DNA of 64,000 bases from Microbacterium sp. LWO14-1.2 (GCF_038397715.1 NZ_CP151633.1:124001-188000), one strand, 5' to 3'. Positions 8,462-18,503 are shown, counted from the stretch's first letter. Numbers and translations: made by a program. The notes: generated from the sequence alone by a model not told the origin.

Positions 8462-9016
8462 CTACACCTCGAGGAGTTCGGCCTCTTTGCGCTTGAGAGC
8501 GTCGTCGATGAGGTCGACGTGCTGGCGCGTGAGGACGTCGAGTTCCTTCTCGCCGCGAGCGATCTCGTCCTCGCCGAGCTCGCTCTTGAGAGCGTCGAGC
8601 TCGTCCTTGGACTTGCGACGGATGCCGCGGACGTGGACCTTCGCGTCCTCCGCCTTCGACTTCACGAGCTTGACGTACTCCTTGCGACGCTCGGCCGTGA
8701 GCTCGGGCATGGTGACGCGCACGAGGTTGCCGTCGTTCGTGGGATTCGCACCGAGGTTCGGCATGTCGCGGACAGCCTGCTCGATCGCCTTGAGCGCCGA
8801 CTTGTCGTACGGGGTGATGATGAGGGTGCGAGCCTCCTGGTTGGCCAGGGAGGCGAGCTGCGCGAGCGGGGTCGGCGTGCCGTAGTAGTCGACCAGGAGC
8901 TTCTGGAAGAGCTGCGGGTTCGCCCGGCCGGTGCGCACCGTGGAGAAGTCCTCCTTGGCGGCTTCGACCGCCCGCGCCATGCGAGAGGTGGTTTCAGCGA
9001 GGACGTCCGCGATCAC
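8462..9016 (-). CDS. frr: ribosome recycling factor
   Basis: 184 residues, matching the family length of about 185. It splits post-termination ribosomes together with EF-G. The pattern runs along the chain: [12 protein letters not shown] (about 23-34), [18 protein letters not shown], and the C-terminal helix with [11 protein letters not shown]. The GTG at 9016 is chosen because AGGAG lies four bases upstream and the protein then begins like other family members; upstream in-frame codons would only add a non-conserved extension. Confidence 0.96.
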   Translation of the reverse strand: MIADVLAETTSRMARAVEAAKEDFSTVRTGRANPQLFQKLLVDYYGTPTPLAQLASLANQEARTLIITPYDKSALKAIEQAVRDMPNLGANPTNDGNLVRVTMPELTAERRKEYVKLVKSKAEDAKVHVRGIRRKSKDELDALKSELGEDEIARGEKELDVLTRQHVDLIDDALKRKEAELLEV

Positions 9017-9079
9017 GGTGGCTCCTATCGTCGGGGTGTTCAAGAATTCTATCGGGCCGGGCGCGGAACGCCCGTCAGG

Positions 9080-9796
9080 TCACGCGGTGACGAGTGTCCC
9101 GATCGGTTCGCCGAGCAGCGCCTTCGTCACGTTGCCTGCCGGCTCCATGCCGAATACGCGCATGTCCATGTTGTTGTCCATGCAGAGGCTGAAAGCCGTG
9201 GAGTCGACGACCTTGAGGCCGCGCTGCAGGGCGTCGCGGTAGGTGACGCGGTCGATGCGCTCGGCATCCGCGTGCTTGTTGGGATCTGCGGTGTAGATGG
9301 CGTCGACGCCGTTCTTGGCGACCAGCACCTCCTTCGCCCCGATCTCGAGGGCGCGCTGCGCCGCGACCGTGTCGGTGGAGAAGTACGGGAGTCCGGCGCC
9401 GGCGCCGAAGATGACGACGCGACCCTTCTCCATGTGGCGCTCCGCGCGGCGCGGGATGTAGGGCTCGGCGACCTGGGTCATCGAGATGGCGGACTGCACG
9501 CGCGTCGGGGCGCCCGCCTGCTCGAGGAAGTCCTGCAGGGCCAGAGCGTTCATCACGGTGCCGAGCATTCCCATGTAGTCCGCGCGTCCGCGGTCCATGC
9601 CGCGCTGGCTCAGCTCGGCCCCGCGGAAGAAGTTGCCGCCGCCCACGACGATGGCGATCTCCACGCGATCGACGGCTGCGGCGATGTCGCGCGCGATCTG
9701 GCTGACGACGTCGGGGTTGACGCCGAGCTGTCCGGCGCCGAACGCCTCTCCGGAGAGCTTGAGCAGGACGCGGCGGCGTCCGGTGCGTTCGGTCAT
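9080..9796 (-). CDS. pyrH: UMP kinase
   Basis: 238 residues. It phosphorylates UMP to UDP in pyrimidine nucleotide synthesis as a hexameric amino-acid-kinase-fold enzyme, usually inhibited by UTP. Recognisable are the N-terminal [10 protein letters not shown], the glycine loop [10 protein letters not shown] and the C-terminal segment [12 protein letters not shown]. The ATG at 9796 has GAGGA about nine bases upstream; in-frame codons further up fall before this site. A weak 6-bp hairpin (9058-9074) separates it from frr. The position after tsf is the usual one. Confidence 0.96.
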   Translation of the reverse strand: MTERTGRRRVLLKLSGEAFGAGQLGVNPDVVSQIARDIAAAVDRVEIAIVVGGGNFFRGAELSQRGMDRGRADYMGMLGTVMNALALQDFLEQAGAPTRVQSAISMTQVAEPYIPRRAERHMEKGRVVIFGAGAGLPYFSTDTVAAQRALEIGAKEVLVAKNGVDAIYTADPNKHADAERIDRVTYRDALQRGLKVVDSTAFSLCMDNNMDMRVFGMEPAGNVTKALLGEPIGTLVTA

Positions 9797-9845
9797 GGGT
9801 GTTGTCCTCTCGTCCCGATTCAAGATAGTGCCTCGTGGGCATGAA

Positions 9846-9880
9846 GAAGGGGTTCGGACCACATGGACCCGAACCCCTTC
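9846..9880 (-). terminator. hairpin between tsf and pyrH
   Basis: Two perfect 12-bp arms, 9846-9857 and 9869-9880, with an 11-nt loop, begin 8 bases after the tsf stop. No U-tract follows on the minus strand. It may partly terminate transcription so that ribosomal genes outnumber pyrH transcripts, or protect the 3' end of rpsB-tsf mRNA. Confidence 0.7.
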
Positions 9881-9887
9881 GACCGTG

Positions 9888-10715
9888 CTACGCGCCGACC
9901 TTGAAGCGCGCGAAGTCCGTCACGGTGATACCGGCGTCCTTCGCCACCTGGGCGACGGAGAGCTTGTTGTCCTTCGCGTAGTCCTGCTCGAGCAGTGCGA
10001 CCTGCTTGATGAACGCGGAGACGCGGCCCTCGACGATCTTGGGCAGAGCCGCTTCCGGCTTGCCCTCGTTGCGGGAGATCTCGGTGACGATCTCGCGCTC
10101 CTTCTCGACGGCCTCCGCCGGAACGTCCTCGCGGGAGAGGTACGACGGGTTGGCGAACGAGATGTGCTGAGCGATGCTGCGAGCGGTCTCCGCATCGTCA
10201 CCCGAGTAGGCGACGACGACGCCGATCTGCGGCGGGAGGTCCTTGCTCGTGCGGTGCAGGTAGACCTCGACCTTGTCGCCGGTCACGGTGCGGACCTGAC
10301 GCAGCTCGACCTTCTCCCCGATGATCGCGGCCTCTTCCGAGATGACCGTCTCGACGTTCTTGTCGCCCGCGGGAGCGGCAAGCGCAGCCTCGACCGAGTC
10401 CGCCTTGACGGCGGCGACAGCGTCAGCGACCTTGTCGGCCAGCGCGATGAAGCGCTCGTTCTTCGCGACGAAGTCGGTCTCGCAGGCGAGCTCGATCAGC
10501 GTCACGGCGCCGTCCTGCTCGCGAGCGACGACGAGGCCCTCGCTGGTGGAACGGTCGGCGCGCTTGGCGTTGCCCTTCGCACCCTTCAGGCGCAGGATCT
10601 CGGTGGCCTTCTCGACGTCGCCGTCAGCCTCCTCGAGCGCCTTCTTGGTGTCGACCATTCCCGTGCCGAGCTGCTCACGCAGCGCCTTGAGGTCGGCGAT
10701 GGTGAAGTTGGCCAT
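9888..10715 (-). CDS. tsf: translation elongation factor Ts
   Basis: 275 residues. EF-Ts recycles EF-Tu by exchanging GDP for GTP. The N-terminal UBA-like domain (about 1-50, [22 protein letters not shown]), the [10 protein letters not shown] motif (about residue 80) that contacts EF-Tu, and the core domains are all present. The start has AAGGAG upstream and follows rpsB by 44 bp, the normal arrangement. Confidence 0.97.
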   Translation of the reverse strand: MANFTIADLKALREQLGTGMVDTKKALEEADGDVEKATEILRLKGAKGNAKRADRSTSEGLVVAREQDGAVTLIELACETDFVAKNERFIALADKVADAVAAVKADSVEAALAAPAGDKNVETVISEEAAIIGEKVELRQVRTVTGDKVEVYLHRTSKDLPPQIGVVVAYSGDDAETARSIAQHISFANPSYLSREDVPAEAVEKEREIVTEISRNEGKPEAALPKIVEGRVSAFIKQVALLEQDYAKDNKLSVAQVAKDAGITVTDFARFKVGA

Positions 10716-10759
10716 GTGTGGTGGCTCCTTGCTTCGTGATGTGTGTGGTGGTCGCGGAA

Positions 10760-11653
10760 TTACTTGGCGTCAGCTGCCTCGGCGGCGGCGACCTCGGAGG
10801 TCTCCTCACCGGCAGCGTCAGCGATCGCCTCGTCGTGGGCCTCGGCGCCTGCGGCGTCGGCGGGCGTCTCGGCGGTCTCAGCCTCGGTGACCTCCTCGGC
10901 GGGGGTCGCGAGGAGCTCCTTCTCCCACTCGGCCAGCGGCTCGGCGTCGCCCGACTCGGGGTTGTGCTTCTGCTGCAGGCCCTCGGCCGCGGCGTCGGCG
11001 ATGATGCGCGTCAGCAGCGAGACGGAGCGGATCGCGTCGTCGTTGCCCGGGATCGGGTACTGGAAGTCGTCGGGGTCGGCGTTCGTGTCGAGGATGCCGA
11101 TGACCGGGATGCCGAGCTTCTTGGCCTCATCGATCGCCAGGTGCTCGCGCTTGGCGTCGACGACCCACAGGGCGGACGGCGTCTTGGTGAGGTTGCGGAT
11201 ACCGCCGAGCGACTTGTGCAGCTTGTCGAGCTCGCGCTTCTTGAGGAGCAGCTCCTTCTTGGTGAAGCCCGATGCGGCGGGGTTCTCGTAGTCGAGCTCC
11301 TCGAGCTCCTTCATGCGAGCGAGACGCTTCGCGATGGTGGAGAAGTTGGTGAGGAGGCCGCCGAGCCAGCGCTGGTTCACGAAGGGCTGGCCGACACGGG
11401 TCGCCTGCTCCGCGAGGATCTCCTGAGCCTGCTTCTTCGTGCCGACGAAGAGGATGGTGCCACCGTGGGCGACCGTCTCCTTGACGAAGTCGTAGGCCTT
11501 GTCGATGTAGCCCAGCGACTGCTGCAGGTCGATGATGTGGATACCGCTGCGCTCGGTCAGGATGAAGCGCTTCACCTTCGGGTTCCACCGACGGGTCTGG
11601 TGTCCGAAGTGCACGCCGCTGTCGAGCAGCTGGCGGATGGTGACCACAGCCAT
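10760..11653 (-). CDS. rpsB: 30S ribosomal protein S2
   Basis: 297 residues. The family core occupies about the first 235 residues ([44 protein letters not shown]). The rest is an Ala/Glu-rich acidic tail of about 60 residues, typical of actinobacterial S2. The ATG at 11653 has AAGGAG upstream. The frame continues open far upstream, but no conserved residues lie there. S2 assembles late on the small subunit back and supports S1 binding. Confidence 0.97.
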   Translation of the reverse strand: MAVVTIRQLLDSGVHFGHQTRRWNPKVKRFILTERSGIHIIDLQQSLGYIDKAYDFVKETVAHGGTILFVGTKKQAQEILAEQATRVGQPFVNQRWLGGLLTNFSTIAKRLARMKELEELDYENPAASGFTKKELLLKKRELDKLHKSLGGIRNLTKTPSALWVVDAKREHLAIDEAKKLGIPVIGILDTNADPDDFQYPIPGNDDAIRSVSLLTRIIADAAAEGLQQKHNPESGDAEPLAEWEKELLATPAEEVTEAETAETPADAAGAEAHDEAIADAAGEETSEVAAAEAADAK

Positions 11654-11961
11654 GGTCGTCTCCTTGTTCTGGCGCGAGAACACGCCGTTGAGGTTTGTCG
11701 AACCGATCGGACGATCGGATTCCCTGGTGCCCGGCGCACTCCCGCCCGTTCGAGAACGGGACCTGTGGGAATGGATGCCGCGACCGGAGTCGCTCTGGGC
11801 ACGCGTAGTCACCCCGATATCGAGGTGCTCCTTCAGCATACAGGATCCTCCAGGGCCACTGCTCCTCCACCGCCCAGCGCAGAAGAGCGGTTCTCCCCCG
11901 CTTCCGTGGAGAGTGCGGAACGACGCGCGCAGGCCTCGACGACGCCCTTCAGAGTGTCGCC
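11654..11961. promoter_or_regulatory. 308-bp gap: rpsB 5' leader with two inverted repeats
   Basis: No gene is supported here. Read on the minus strand as the rpsB leader, it holds a 14-bp inverted repeat with arms CCCGTTC/GAACGGG (11745-11751 and 11754-11760) and a 6-bp hairpin, CCGATC/GATCGG (11703-11708 and 11713-11718), about 50 bases before the start. A -10-like TATGCT lies at 11835-11840 on the minus strand, which would give a leader of about 175 nt. Autogenous control by S2 is known in other bacteria; here it is only a possibility. The plus-strand promoter of the M23 gene must also lie near the right edge, but I see no convincing one. Confidence 0.45.
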
Positions 11962-12489
11962 ATGAGACACCGACTGGCACTCGCGGTACTGCTCGTGATG
12001 GCGCTGCTTCTGCTCTTCCAGCCGGGTCGGGCCGTCGGCGACGGCGCGACCCCGCCCGACCGGGGCGACTACCCGAGATGGCAGTGGCCCGTCGAGGCAC
12101 CGCAGGAGGTGGTGGAGCCGTATCGAGCTCCCGTCCATCGATACGGGGCGGGGCATCGCGGCGTCGACGTTCGCGCGGAGGTCGGCGCCGCCGTGCGCGC
12201 TCCCGCCGACGGCGTCGTCGCCTTCCGCGGGGTCGTCGTCGACCGCCCCGTGCTGACGCTCGAGCACGCCGGTGAGCTCGTGTCGTCGTACGAGCCGCTG
12301 GCATCCGACCTCGCCCCCGGGACGGCGGTCTCGGTCGGCGACGTCATCGGAACGGTCGCGGTCGGCGGTCACGCGGCCGCAGGCACGCTCCATGTGGGCG
12401 TCCGCGTTCGCGGCGAGTACGTCAACCCGATGCTGCTGTTCGGCGACGTGCCGCGCGCAGTGCTCCTGCCCTGCTGCCACGACGGATGA
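11962..12489 (+). CDS. M23-type peptidase-like secreted protein, catalytic site altered
   Basis: 175 residues with an N-terminal signal peptide (about 3-25) and one LytM/M23 domain. The zinc motif HxxxD is present in [10 protein letters not shown] (His65, Asp69). The second motif, normally HxH, reads TLH (Thr142, His144): the zinc-binding His is kept but the preceding catalytic His is replaced by Thr. M23 enzymes cut peptidoglycan cross-bridges, and degenerate members act as activators of other hydrolases. This one may therefore have weak or no activity. It ends in a CC pair followed by HDG, which is unusual. A short M23 gene between rpsB and xerC is common in Actinobacteria. Confidence 0.85.
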   Translation: MRHRLALAVLLVMALLLLFQPGRAVGDGATPPDRGDYPRWQWPVEAPQEVVEPYRAPVHRYGAGHRGVDVRAEVGAAVRAPADGVVAFRGVVVDRPVLTLEHAGELVSSYEPLASDLAPGTAVSVGDVIGTVAVGGHAAAGTLHVGVRVRGEYVNPMLLFGDVPRAVLLPCCHDG

Positions 12490-12505
12490 TGACGGTCGGC
12501 CCCGC

Positions 12506-13408
12506 TCAGGCGCGCGGATGAGCCAGGCGGTACGTCGCAGCCAGTCGTTCCGACGAGACGTGGGTGTAGATCTGGGTCGTGCCGAGACTCGCGTGACCGA
12601 GGATCTCCTGCACGGCGCGCAGATCGGCACCCCCGTCGAGCAGATGGGTCGCCGCCGTGTGGCGCAGAGCGTGCGGTCCGACGGTCTCTGCTCCGACGAG
12701 CGGCGCGAGGACCTGGGCCACCAGGGTGTAGACCGCCCGAGGTCCCACACGGCCTCCGCGCACTCCGAGGAAGAGCGCCGGCGAAGTCACTGCCGCTCGG
12801 GCCGCGAGCGGCGGACGTCCGCGGATGAGGAATGCACCGATGGCGTCGCGAGCGGGTGTGCCGAAGGGCACGACACGTTCCTTCGCGCCCTTGCCGAGCA
12901 CGCGGGCGGTGCCGCGGTCGAGATCCACGTCGTCGATGTCGAGACCGCAGAGCTCCGAGACGCGGATGCCGGCACCGTACAGGAGCTCGAGGATCGCGTG
13001 GTCGCGAAGGGCTGCGGGGTCACCGCTCGATGCTGCCGCTCTCTGGGCGTCGAGGAGCGCTGTCATCGAGTCCTTCGATGCCACGGTCGGCAGGGTGCGT
13101 CCCCGTTTCGGGGCGACGAGGCGCAGGCTCGGGTCGTGCGCGATGAGTTCCTCGTCCTGCGCCCAGGCGAAGAAGGACCTGACCGCAGCGGTTCGCCTGG
13201 CGAGAGTCGAGCGCGCGTCACCCCGCTGCGTCGCGGCCCACAGCCAGTCGCGCAGGTCTTCCAGGGTCACCTGCTCGACCGCGACCTCGCCGACCGTCGC
13301 GGAGAGATCACGGAGGTCGGAGCGGTACGCCCTGACGGTCGCGGGAGACAGACGACGCACCCGGTCGAGGTGGTCGACGAACGCCGACGTGGCCGTGCTG
13401 AGCTCCAT
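12506..13408 (-). CDS. xerC: tyrosine recombinase XerC (chromosome dimer resolution)
   Basis: 300 residues, the usual XerC/D length. The N-terminal SAM-like core-binding domain spans about 5-90 and the catalytic domain about 105-295. Active-site residues are all visible: Arg149 (GAGIRVSE), Lys173 (KGAKER), HALR (His246, Arg249), His272 (GHASLGTT) and nucleophile Tyr281 (YTHV). It resolves chromosome dimers at dif with XerD. The ATG at 13408 begins just before the first conserved helix. It is part of the housekeeping dprA-xerC neighbourhood, not an integrase of a mobile element. Confidence 0.93.
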   Translation of the reverse strand: MELSTATSAFVDHLDRVRRLSPATVRAYRSDLRDLSATVGEVAVEQVTLEDLRDWLWAATQRGDARSTLARRTAAVRSFFAWAQDEELIAHDPSLRLVAPKRGRTLPTVASKDSMTALLDAQRAAASSGDPAALRDHAILELLYGAGIRVSELCGLDIDDVDLDRGTARVLGKGAKERVVPFGTPARDAIGAFLIRGRPPLAARAAVTSPALFLGVRGGRVGPRAVYTLVAQVLAPLVGAETVGPHALRHTAATHLLDGGADLRAVQEILGHASLGTTQIYTHVSSERLAATYRLAHPRA

Positions 13409-13443
13409 ACCGACAGCTTGCCTCGCATTCGTCGTCGGCCGCG

Positions 13444-14652
13444 TCAGCCCCGCCGTTCGTCCGCGCCGCGCCGCCTCCATCCCCGCTCGGTCCGTTGCAC
13501 GAGGCCTTCCAGCTCGAGCATGCCGAGGAGTGATCGCACCGACGTCGGGGCGATGCCGCTCCGACGGGCGAGCTCGTCAGCATCCCAGGCGGTTCTCGCG
13601 CTTATAGCATCGAGGAGCCTGGTCCGCTCCGGCGACTCGCGGGATGCCTTCGACGCGGCATCCGTGGACGGACGCCACAGCTCTCGTACCTCCTCTGCGG
13701 TCGTCACGCAGCGCGCGTCGTATTCACGGAGCAGTCGATGGCACCCCGCCGAGGCCGGGGATGTGACGGGTCCCGGCACGGCGCCCAGCGGGCGCCCGAG
13801 CGCGGCGGCATGACCCGCTGTGTTCAGCGACCCGCTCCGCCAGCCGGCCTCGACGACCACCGTCGCATCGCTCAGCGCCGCTATCAGCCGGTTTCGAGAC
13901 AGGAAGCGCCACTTCGTCGGCGGCGTCCCGCAGGGGATTTCGCTCACGACAGCCCCCGTGCCGACGATGCGTCGGAAGAGGTCTCGGTGCCCCTGCGGGT
14001 ACGCGCGATCGACGCCGCCCGCGAGGAACGCGACGGTCGCGCCGCCGACGCCGAGGGCCGCGCGATGTGCTGCACCATCGATGCCGTACGCGCCGCCGGA
14101 GATCACGGACGCTCCGGCCGCAGCGAGGTCACCGGCGATCTCACCGGCCACGTGCTCGCCGTACGCCGTGGCCGCACGCGCGCCGACGATCCCGACCCGC
14201 TCGTCCGCGCGCAGCGCGGAGACGTCTCCCCTGGTCCAGAGCACGAGGGGCGCATGTGCATCCAGGTCGTCGAGGGGTTCCGGCCACTCCTCGTCTCCCG
14301 GAAGCAGAAGCCGCGCTCCGAGCTGGGCGGCATCGCGAAGAGCGGACCCGACCCGGGCGACCGAGACGCGTGGCCGCCAGCGCGCGATCCCGTCGCGGAG
14401 CTCGCGTGCGCCGTTGTCTGGCGCCAGGAGCCCGATGCCCGTGCCTCCGTCGATCACGGTCCGCCATGCAGACGCCGCGCCCATCGCGGCTACGAGCGCG
14501 CCGGCGACTCCGTCTCCCGGCTCCGCGACGACAGACCATGCGACGCGCGCGACGATCTCCTCGCGCGCGTCCCTGGTGGCCGATGCAGACGAGTCCCGGA
14601 GGACCGCAAGGCCCTCGAGAATCGATGCATCGCCGAGGAGCTCCCCGATCAT
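13444..14652 (-). CDS. dprA: DNA-processing protein DprA (Smf)
   Basis: 402 residues. The Rossmann-like DprA core lies at about 95-310 ([56 protein letters not shown]). A C-terminal winged-helix domain of about 60 residues ends the protein ([17 protein letters not shown]). DprA loads RecA on incoming single-stranded DNA; in Actinobacteria without known competence its role is less clear. The ATG at 14652 overlaps the comM stop as ATGA. The same frame is open much further upstream, but that is a shadow of comM. Confidence 0.93.
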   Translation of the reverse strand: MIGELLGDASILEGLAVLRDSSASATRDAREEIVARVAWSVVAEPGDGVAGALVAAMGAASAWRTVIDGGTGIGLLAPDNGARELRDGIARWRPRVSVARVGSALRDAAQLGARLLLPGDEEWPEPLDDLDAHAPLVLWTRGDVSALRADERVGIVGARAATAYGEHVAGEIAGDLAAAGASVISGGAYGIDGAAHRAALGVGGATVAFLAGGVDRAYPQGHRDLFRRIVGTGAVVSEIPCGTPPTKWRFLSRNRLIAALSDATVVVEAGWRSGSLNTAGHAAALGRPLGAVPGPVTSPASAGCHRLLREYDARCVTTAEEVRELWRPSTDAASKASRESPERTRLLDAISARTAWDADELARRSGIAPTSVRSLLGMLELEGLVQRTERGWRRRGADERRG

Positions 14653-16178
14653 GCGGCAGACCCCCGCTTCAGATAGAGCGCTCGACCGACCTGTTCCAAG
14701 CCCGGCCGGTCGAGATCCGCGAGGTCGGCCATGGTCCACGCGAGCCGGAGCACACGGTCGTACCCTCGCAGCGTGAGCAGCCCCCGCTCGAGAGCCCGGT
14801 CCAGAGGCGTCCGCGCATCCGCCGGGATCCGCACATCGATCTGACGCAGCCGAGTTCCCGGCACGTCGGCGTTCCTCGTCCAGGGAGTCCCCCGCCATCG
14901 ATCCGCGGCGCGGGCACGAGCGCTCACGACTCGTGCGCCGGCGTCCCGACTGTTCGTCAGCGGCGGCGCCCCGGACACCGCGCGCGCGGGCGCGACGCGC
15001 GCGATCTGCAGCTCGATGTCGACGCGGTCGCGCAGGGGTCCGGACAGTCGTGTCGCGTAGCGGCGGATCGCCGCGGACGGGCAGACGCATTCGGCGCCCC
15101 GAACCCCGTAGTGGCCGCACGGGCACGGATTCATCGCCATCACCAGCTGGAATCGCGCCGGGAAGCGTGCGGTGAAGCCTGACCGGCCGATCTCGATGGT
15201 TCCCGACTCGAGCGGCTGGCGAAGCGCGTCGAGCGCGGCGCGTGAGAACTCCGCCGCCTCGTCGAGGAACAGCACACCACGATGCGCGCGGACGATGGCG
15301 CCGGGGCGCGCTGACCGCGAACCTCCGCCGACGAGAGCGGCGACCGACGCGCTGTGATGCGGCGCCTCGAGCGGAGCCACCGCGTCGAGGGCGCGCACGT
15401 TCTCCCCGCACAGTGATCTGATCGACGCGACGTCCAGCGCCTCCTCGTCGGTGAGCGGCGGGAGTATGCCGGGAAGGCGCGTCGCCAGCATTGTCTTTCC
15501 CGCACCCGGGGGTCCGCTGAGGAGCATGTGGTGGCCGCCGGCGGCCGCGACGATGAGTGCCTCGACGGCGTCGTGCTGCCCGACGATGTCGGCGAGATCG
15601 GGCGACCCCGTGTCCGCGGGCTCGAGCGGACGACGCTCCACGGGTTCGAGGTCGGGAACCGCGACGTCGGCTCCGTACCACGAGGCGACCTCCGCGAGAC
15701 ACACGGCTGCGCGTACCTCCACACCGGGCACGAGGGCGGCCTCGCTGTGATTGGCCGAGGGAACGACGACGCGATCGAATCCGGCGCGTGCGGCGGCGAG
15801 GACGGCGGGGAGGACTCCGGGAACGGGGCGCAGTCGACCGTCGAGGCCGAGCTCGCCGATGTGCACGCTCCGGCGGATGGACCGGACGTCGAGCGCGCCG
15901 CCGGCTGCGAGAGCGCAGACCGCCACACTCAGATCGAAGGACGATCCCTGCTTCGGCAGACTCGCCGGCGAGAGGTTTATCGTCAGCCTCCGACGGGGAA
16001 GGTCGAGACCTGAGTTCTTGCAGGCGTTGTGCACCCGCTGGACCGCCTCTCCGAGCGATTTGTCGGGCAGACCGATGATGCGGAAGTCCGGCGTCTGATT
16101 CGACAGATCGGCCTCGACCTCGACGAGGTGCCCGTCGACGCCCGTGAGAGCGACGGCCCAGGTGCGGGCGACGGTCAC
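14649..16178 (-). CDS. comM: YifB/ComM family Mg-chelatase-like AAA ATPase
   Basis: 509 residues. An N-terminal Lon-like fold (about 1-180) is followed by an AAA+ core with Walker A GPPGAGKTMLATRLPG and Walker B GVLFLDEAAEF, then a Mg_chelatase C-terminal domain with GYDRVLRLAWTMADL. ComM is a hexameric branch-migration helicase that helps integrate divergent DNA in naturally competent bacteria. The GTG at 16178 overlaps the yraN stop as GTGA. The yraN-comM-dprA block is a conserved operon. Confidence 0.92.
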   Translation of the reverse strand: MTVARTWAVALTGVDGHLVEVEADLSNQTPDFRIIGLPDKSLGEAVQRVHNACKNSGLDLPRRRLTINLSPASLPKQGSSFDLSVAVCALAAGGALDVRSIRRSVHIGELGLDGRLRPVPGVLPAVLAAARAGFDRVVVPSANHSEAALVPGVEVRAAVCLAEVASWYGADVAVPDLEPVERRPLEPADTGSPDLADIVGQHDAVEALIVAAAGGHHMLLSGPPGAGKTMLATRLPGILPPLTDEEALDVASIRSLCGENVRALDAVAPLEAPHHSASVAALVGGGSRSARPGAIVRAHRGVLFLDEAAEFSRAALDALRQPLESGTIEIGRSGFTARFPARFQLVMAMNPCPCGHYGVRGAECVCPSAAIRRYATRLSGPLRDRVDIELQIARVAPARAVSGAPPLTNSRDAGARVVSARARAADRWRGTPWTRNADVPGTRLRQIDVRIPADARTPLDRALERGLLTLRGYDRVLRLAWTMADLADLDRPGLEQVGRALYLKRGSAA

Positions 16179-16537
16179 GAGATGTCCACCAGATGCTCGA
16201 TCTCACCCGCGGCGGGGTCGGCTCCGATGATCGAGACGGCCTCGACGCGAAGAGCGAGCCCGCGGGCACGCTCGGGGTGTGCGGCGACCCAGGCGTACGC
16301 CAGCTGCCACAGCCGTCCGAGCTTGCGGGAGTCGATCGCGTCCAGAGGGTGACCGAAGGCGGCCGAGGACCGCGTCTTCACCTCGACGACGCAGAGCCAC
16401 CCCCGCGCCACCGCGACGATGTCGATCTCCCCGTGGGAGCACCGCCAGTTCCGGGCGAGGATCTCGTATCCGCGGTCCTCGAGGTATCGTGCGGCATGCT
16501 GTTCGCCTGCCCTGCCGAGTTCGTCTTTCGCTGCCAT
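16175..16537 (-). CDS. YraN family (UPF0102) nuclease-like protein
   Basis: 120 residues, the family length. The endonuclease-like core motif is present: G-E-x-A, then GEIDIVA and VVEVKTRSS (acidic residue plus EVK, the PD-(D/E)XK arrangement). The biochemical role is not settled. Translation is coupled to comM and dprA through 4-bp overlaps, so it probably shares their DNA-processing function. Confidence 0.9.
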   Translation of the reverse strand: MAAKDELGRAGEQHAARYLEDRGYEILARNWRCSHGEIDIVAVARGWLCVVEVKTRSSAAFGHPLDAIDSRKLGRLWQLAYAWVAAHPERARGLALRVEAVSIIGADPAAGEIEHLVDIS

Positions 16538-16639
16538 GCCGACAGCCTGTCGTCCGCGGCGACTGTCCGACGCGCGCGGAGGCCGTGATCAACGGCTATC
16601 CGGGAGAACCCGTGGATCTCGCCGGTGGTGCAGAAGAGG

Positions 16640-16966
16640 TCACTCGCCGTCGAGCGAAAGCTCCTGGGGCAGCTCGAACTCACGGCGCTGGAGTTCCTCG
16701 ACATTGACGTCCTTGAACGTCAGCACGCGCACCGCCTTGACGAAGCGGTCTGCCCGGTAGATGTCCCACACCCAGACGTCGCTCATGGAGATCTCGAAGT
16801 AGAAGTCGTGCTCGGTGTCGCGACGGACGACATTCACCTCGTTGGCGAGATAGAACCGCCGCTCCGTCTCGACGACGTACTGGAACTGCGAGACGACGTC
16901 GCGGTACTCGCGGAACAGCGCCAGCTCGAGTTCGCGGTCGTAGTCGTCGAAATTTTCCTCATCCAT
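16640..16966 (-). CDS. DUF2469 protein (conserved actinobacterial)
   Basis: 108 residues, strongly acidic at the N-terminus (DEENFDDYDRELELALFREY) with a compact hydrophobic middle (RRFYLANEVNVVRR, FYFEISMSDVWVWDIYR). This matches the DUF2469 family, found almost only in Actinobacteria and usually beside rnhB and yraN as here. There are no transmembrane or signal segments, so it should be cytoplasmic. Its function is unknown. It follows rnhB by 42 bp and precedes yraN by 102 bp that contain no evident gene. Confidence 0.88.
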   Translation of the reverse strand: MDEENFDDYDRELELALFREYRDVVSQFQYVVETERRFYLANEVNVVRRDTEHDFYFEISMSDVWVWDIYRADRFVKAVRVLTFKDVNVEELQRREFELPQELSLDGE

Positions 16967-17008
16967 GATGAGTCCATCCTAGAGTCGGCACGGCTCGTCG
17001 TCGCACGC

Positions 17009-17671
17009 TCAGAACAGGGTGGGCGCGTCGGCAATGGCCCAGGACGACCGATGGTGGGGCGAGAGCCCGAGCGACCGGATGGCGTCCCGATGCTCGACGC
17101 TCGCGTATCCCTTGTTGCGATCCCATTGATACGAGGGGTGGTCGACGTGCAGCTCCGCCATGTACGTGTCGCGGGCGACCTTCGCGATGACGGATGCCGC
17201 CGAGACCGACGCGCAGTCGCGGTCGGCTTTGACCACGGAGCGCACGCGCAGCGGTACGGGATGCACCGCGGAGACGTAGTCGTGATTGCCGTCGAGAAGC
17301 ACGAGCGCATCGGACACCGCGACGCCCTGCTCGACGACGCTCTGCACGGCCCGCGACGCGGCGAGACCGAGCGCCCGCATGATTCCGACCTGATCGATCT
17401 CTGCGGCGGTCGCCCATCCGACTCCCGATGCCTGCACCCACGCCGCAGCGCGCGCGGCGACCTCGGGCCGTCGTCGCTCCGTGACCAGCTTCGAGTCGCG
17501 AAGCCCCTCCGGGACGCGTCGACGGGCACCCTTGGCATCCATCACCGCTGCGCCGACGGCGACCGGCCCGGCGAGAGCGCCACGACCGACCTCGTCGAGC
17601 GAGATGATGAGCTCGCACTCCTCGGTGAGCAGTCGGCGTTCGAGGGTGAGCTTCGGTGCGACGACGGTCAT
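17009..17671 (-). CDS. rnhB: ribonuclease HII
   Basis: 220 residues. It cleaves RNA in RNA/DNA hybrids and removes ribonucleotides misincorporated in DNA. The metal-binding start of the domain is clear: ISLDEVGRGALAGPV (Asp and Glu of the DEDD set, near residue 25), followed by GLRDSKLVTERRR, VLLDGNHDYV and ASVIAKVARD. The ATG at 17671 overlaps the lepB stop as ATGA, so the two are translated as a coupled pair. Confidence 0.95.
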   Translation of the reverse strand: MTVVAPKLTLERRLLTEECELIISLDEVGRGALAGPVAVGAAVMDAKGARRRVPEGLRDSKLVTERRRPEVAARAAAWVQASGVGWATAAEIDQVGIMRALGLAASRAVQSVVEQGVAVSDALVLLDGNHDYVSAVHPVPLRVRSVVKADRDCASVSAASVIAKVARDTYMAELHVDHPSYQWDRNKGYASVEHRDAIRSLGLSPHHRSSWAIADAPTLF

Positions 17672-18402
17672 TCCGCCTCCGGCACCCCGTTGAAGCTGTC
17701 GTGATGACCGTCGATGGTGCCCATGCGGTCGAACGGCCAGGTCGTGAAGAACGCCTTGCCGACGACGTTGTCCAGCGGCACGAACCCGCCACTGGGCAGA
17801 TCCTGATGTGCGCGGGAATCCCGCGAACGGTCGCGGTTATCGCCGAGCACCCAGATGGAGTCCTCCGGCACGACCACGTCGAAGGGCTCGTTGGATGCCG
17901 CAGTGTCCCCCTCCGGCAGATCGAGGTAGTCCAGCTCGTCGATGGGAGCGCCGTTGATGGTGATCTGGCCGAGAGCGTTGCAGCATACGACGTGGTCGCC
18001 CGGCAGTCCGATGACGCGCTTGACGAGGTGGTCCTGCGAGTCCGAGGCCGAGATCCCGACGACGGTGAGCACCCAGTCGACCGCTTGGATGAGCGGCGGC
18101 TGCGCCGGCGTCTGCGGCTGCCCCTCGAGCCATCCCCCCGGATCCTTGAACACGACGACGTCTCCGCGCTCGTAGTCGGTCCAGCGCGGCGTCAGTTCAT
18201 CGACCAGGATCCGGTCGTCGACCATGAGCGTTCGCTCCATCGACGCCGAGGGGATGAAGAACGAGCGGACGATGAAGGTCTTCACGACGAACGAGATCAG
18301 GGCCGCGATGACGATGATGATGAGAACGTCGCGGAGGAAGACCAGGAATCCGCGGCGCCGTCGTGTTCGAGGCGTGGATGCGGCGGCGGAGTCAGTCGTC
18401 AT
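17668..18402 (-). CDS. lepB: signal peptidase I
   Basis: 244 residues. One N-terminal transmembrane helix (about 20-42) follows an Arg-rich cytoplasmic stretch. The periplasmic-side catalytic domain has box B SFFIPSASMERTL (nucleophile Ser54) and the general base Lys in HLVKRVIGLPGDHV (Lys128). Box E, ILGDNRDRSRDSR-like, reads VLGDNRDRSRDSRAH. It removes signal peptides from exported proteins and works with the ffh/ftsY targeting pathway encoded further along. Its gene follows rplS, separated by a terminator. Confidence 0.95.
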   Translation of the reverse strand: MTTDSAAASTPRTRRRRGFLVFLRDVLIIIVIAALISFVVKTFIVRSFFIPSASMERTLMVDDRILVDELTPRWTDYERGDVVVFKDPGGWLEGQPQTPAQPPLIQAVDWVLTVVGISASDSQDHLVKRVIGLPGDHVVCCNALGQITINGAPIDELDYLDLPEGDTAASNEPFDVVVPEDSIWVLGDNRDRSRDSRAHQDLPSGGFVPLDNVVGKAFFTTWPFDRMGTIDGHHDSFNGVPEAE

Positions 18403-18472
18403 CAGGTTCCTTCACAGAGTCGCACCGCGCTCACGCGGCACTACCAAGGGTCGCACACCCCGGAGAGAACAA

Positions 18473-18503
18473 AGCACCCCGGGACATCGTGTCCCGGGGT
18501 GCT
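18473..18503 (-). terminator. rplS terminator
   Basis: A perfect 14-bp stem (18473-18486 with 18490-18503) with a TCG loop begins 16 bases after the rplS stop on the minus strand and is followed by TTGTTCTC. It probably isolates the highly expressed ribosomal gene from lepB. Confidence 0.85.

Noticed and set aside
12506..13408. Tyrosine recombinase as the integrase of a mobile element
   Set aside because: Length, motifs and position next to dprA fit housekeeping XerC; no attachment sites, tRNA or phage genes are nearby.
12272..13813. Long plus-strand frames opposite xerC, dprA and comM
   Set aside because: They are Arg/Ser/Ala-rich antisense shadows typical of G+C-rich DNA and have no motifs.
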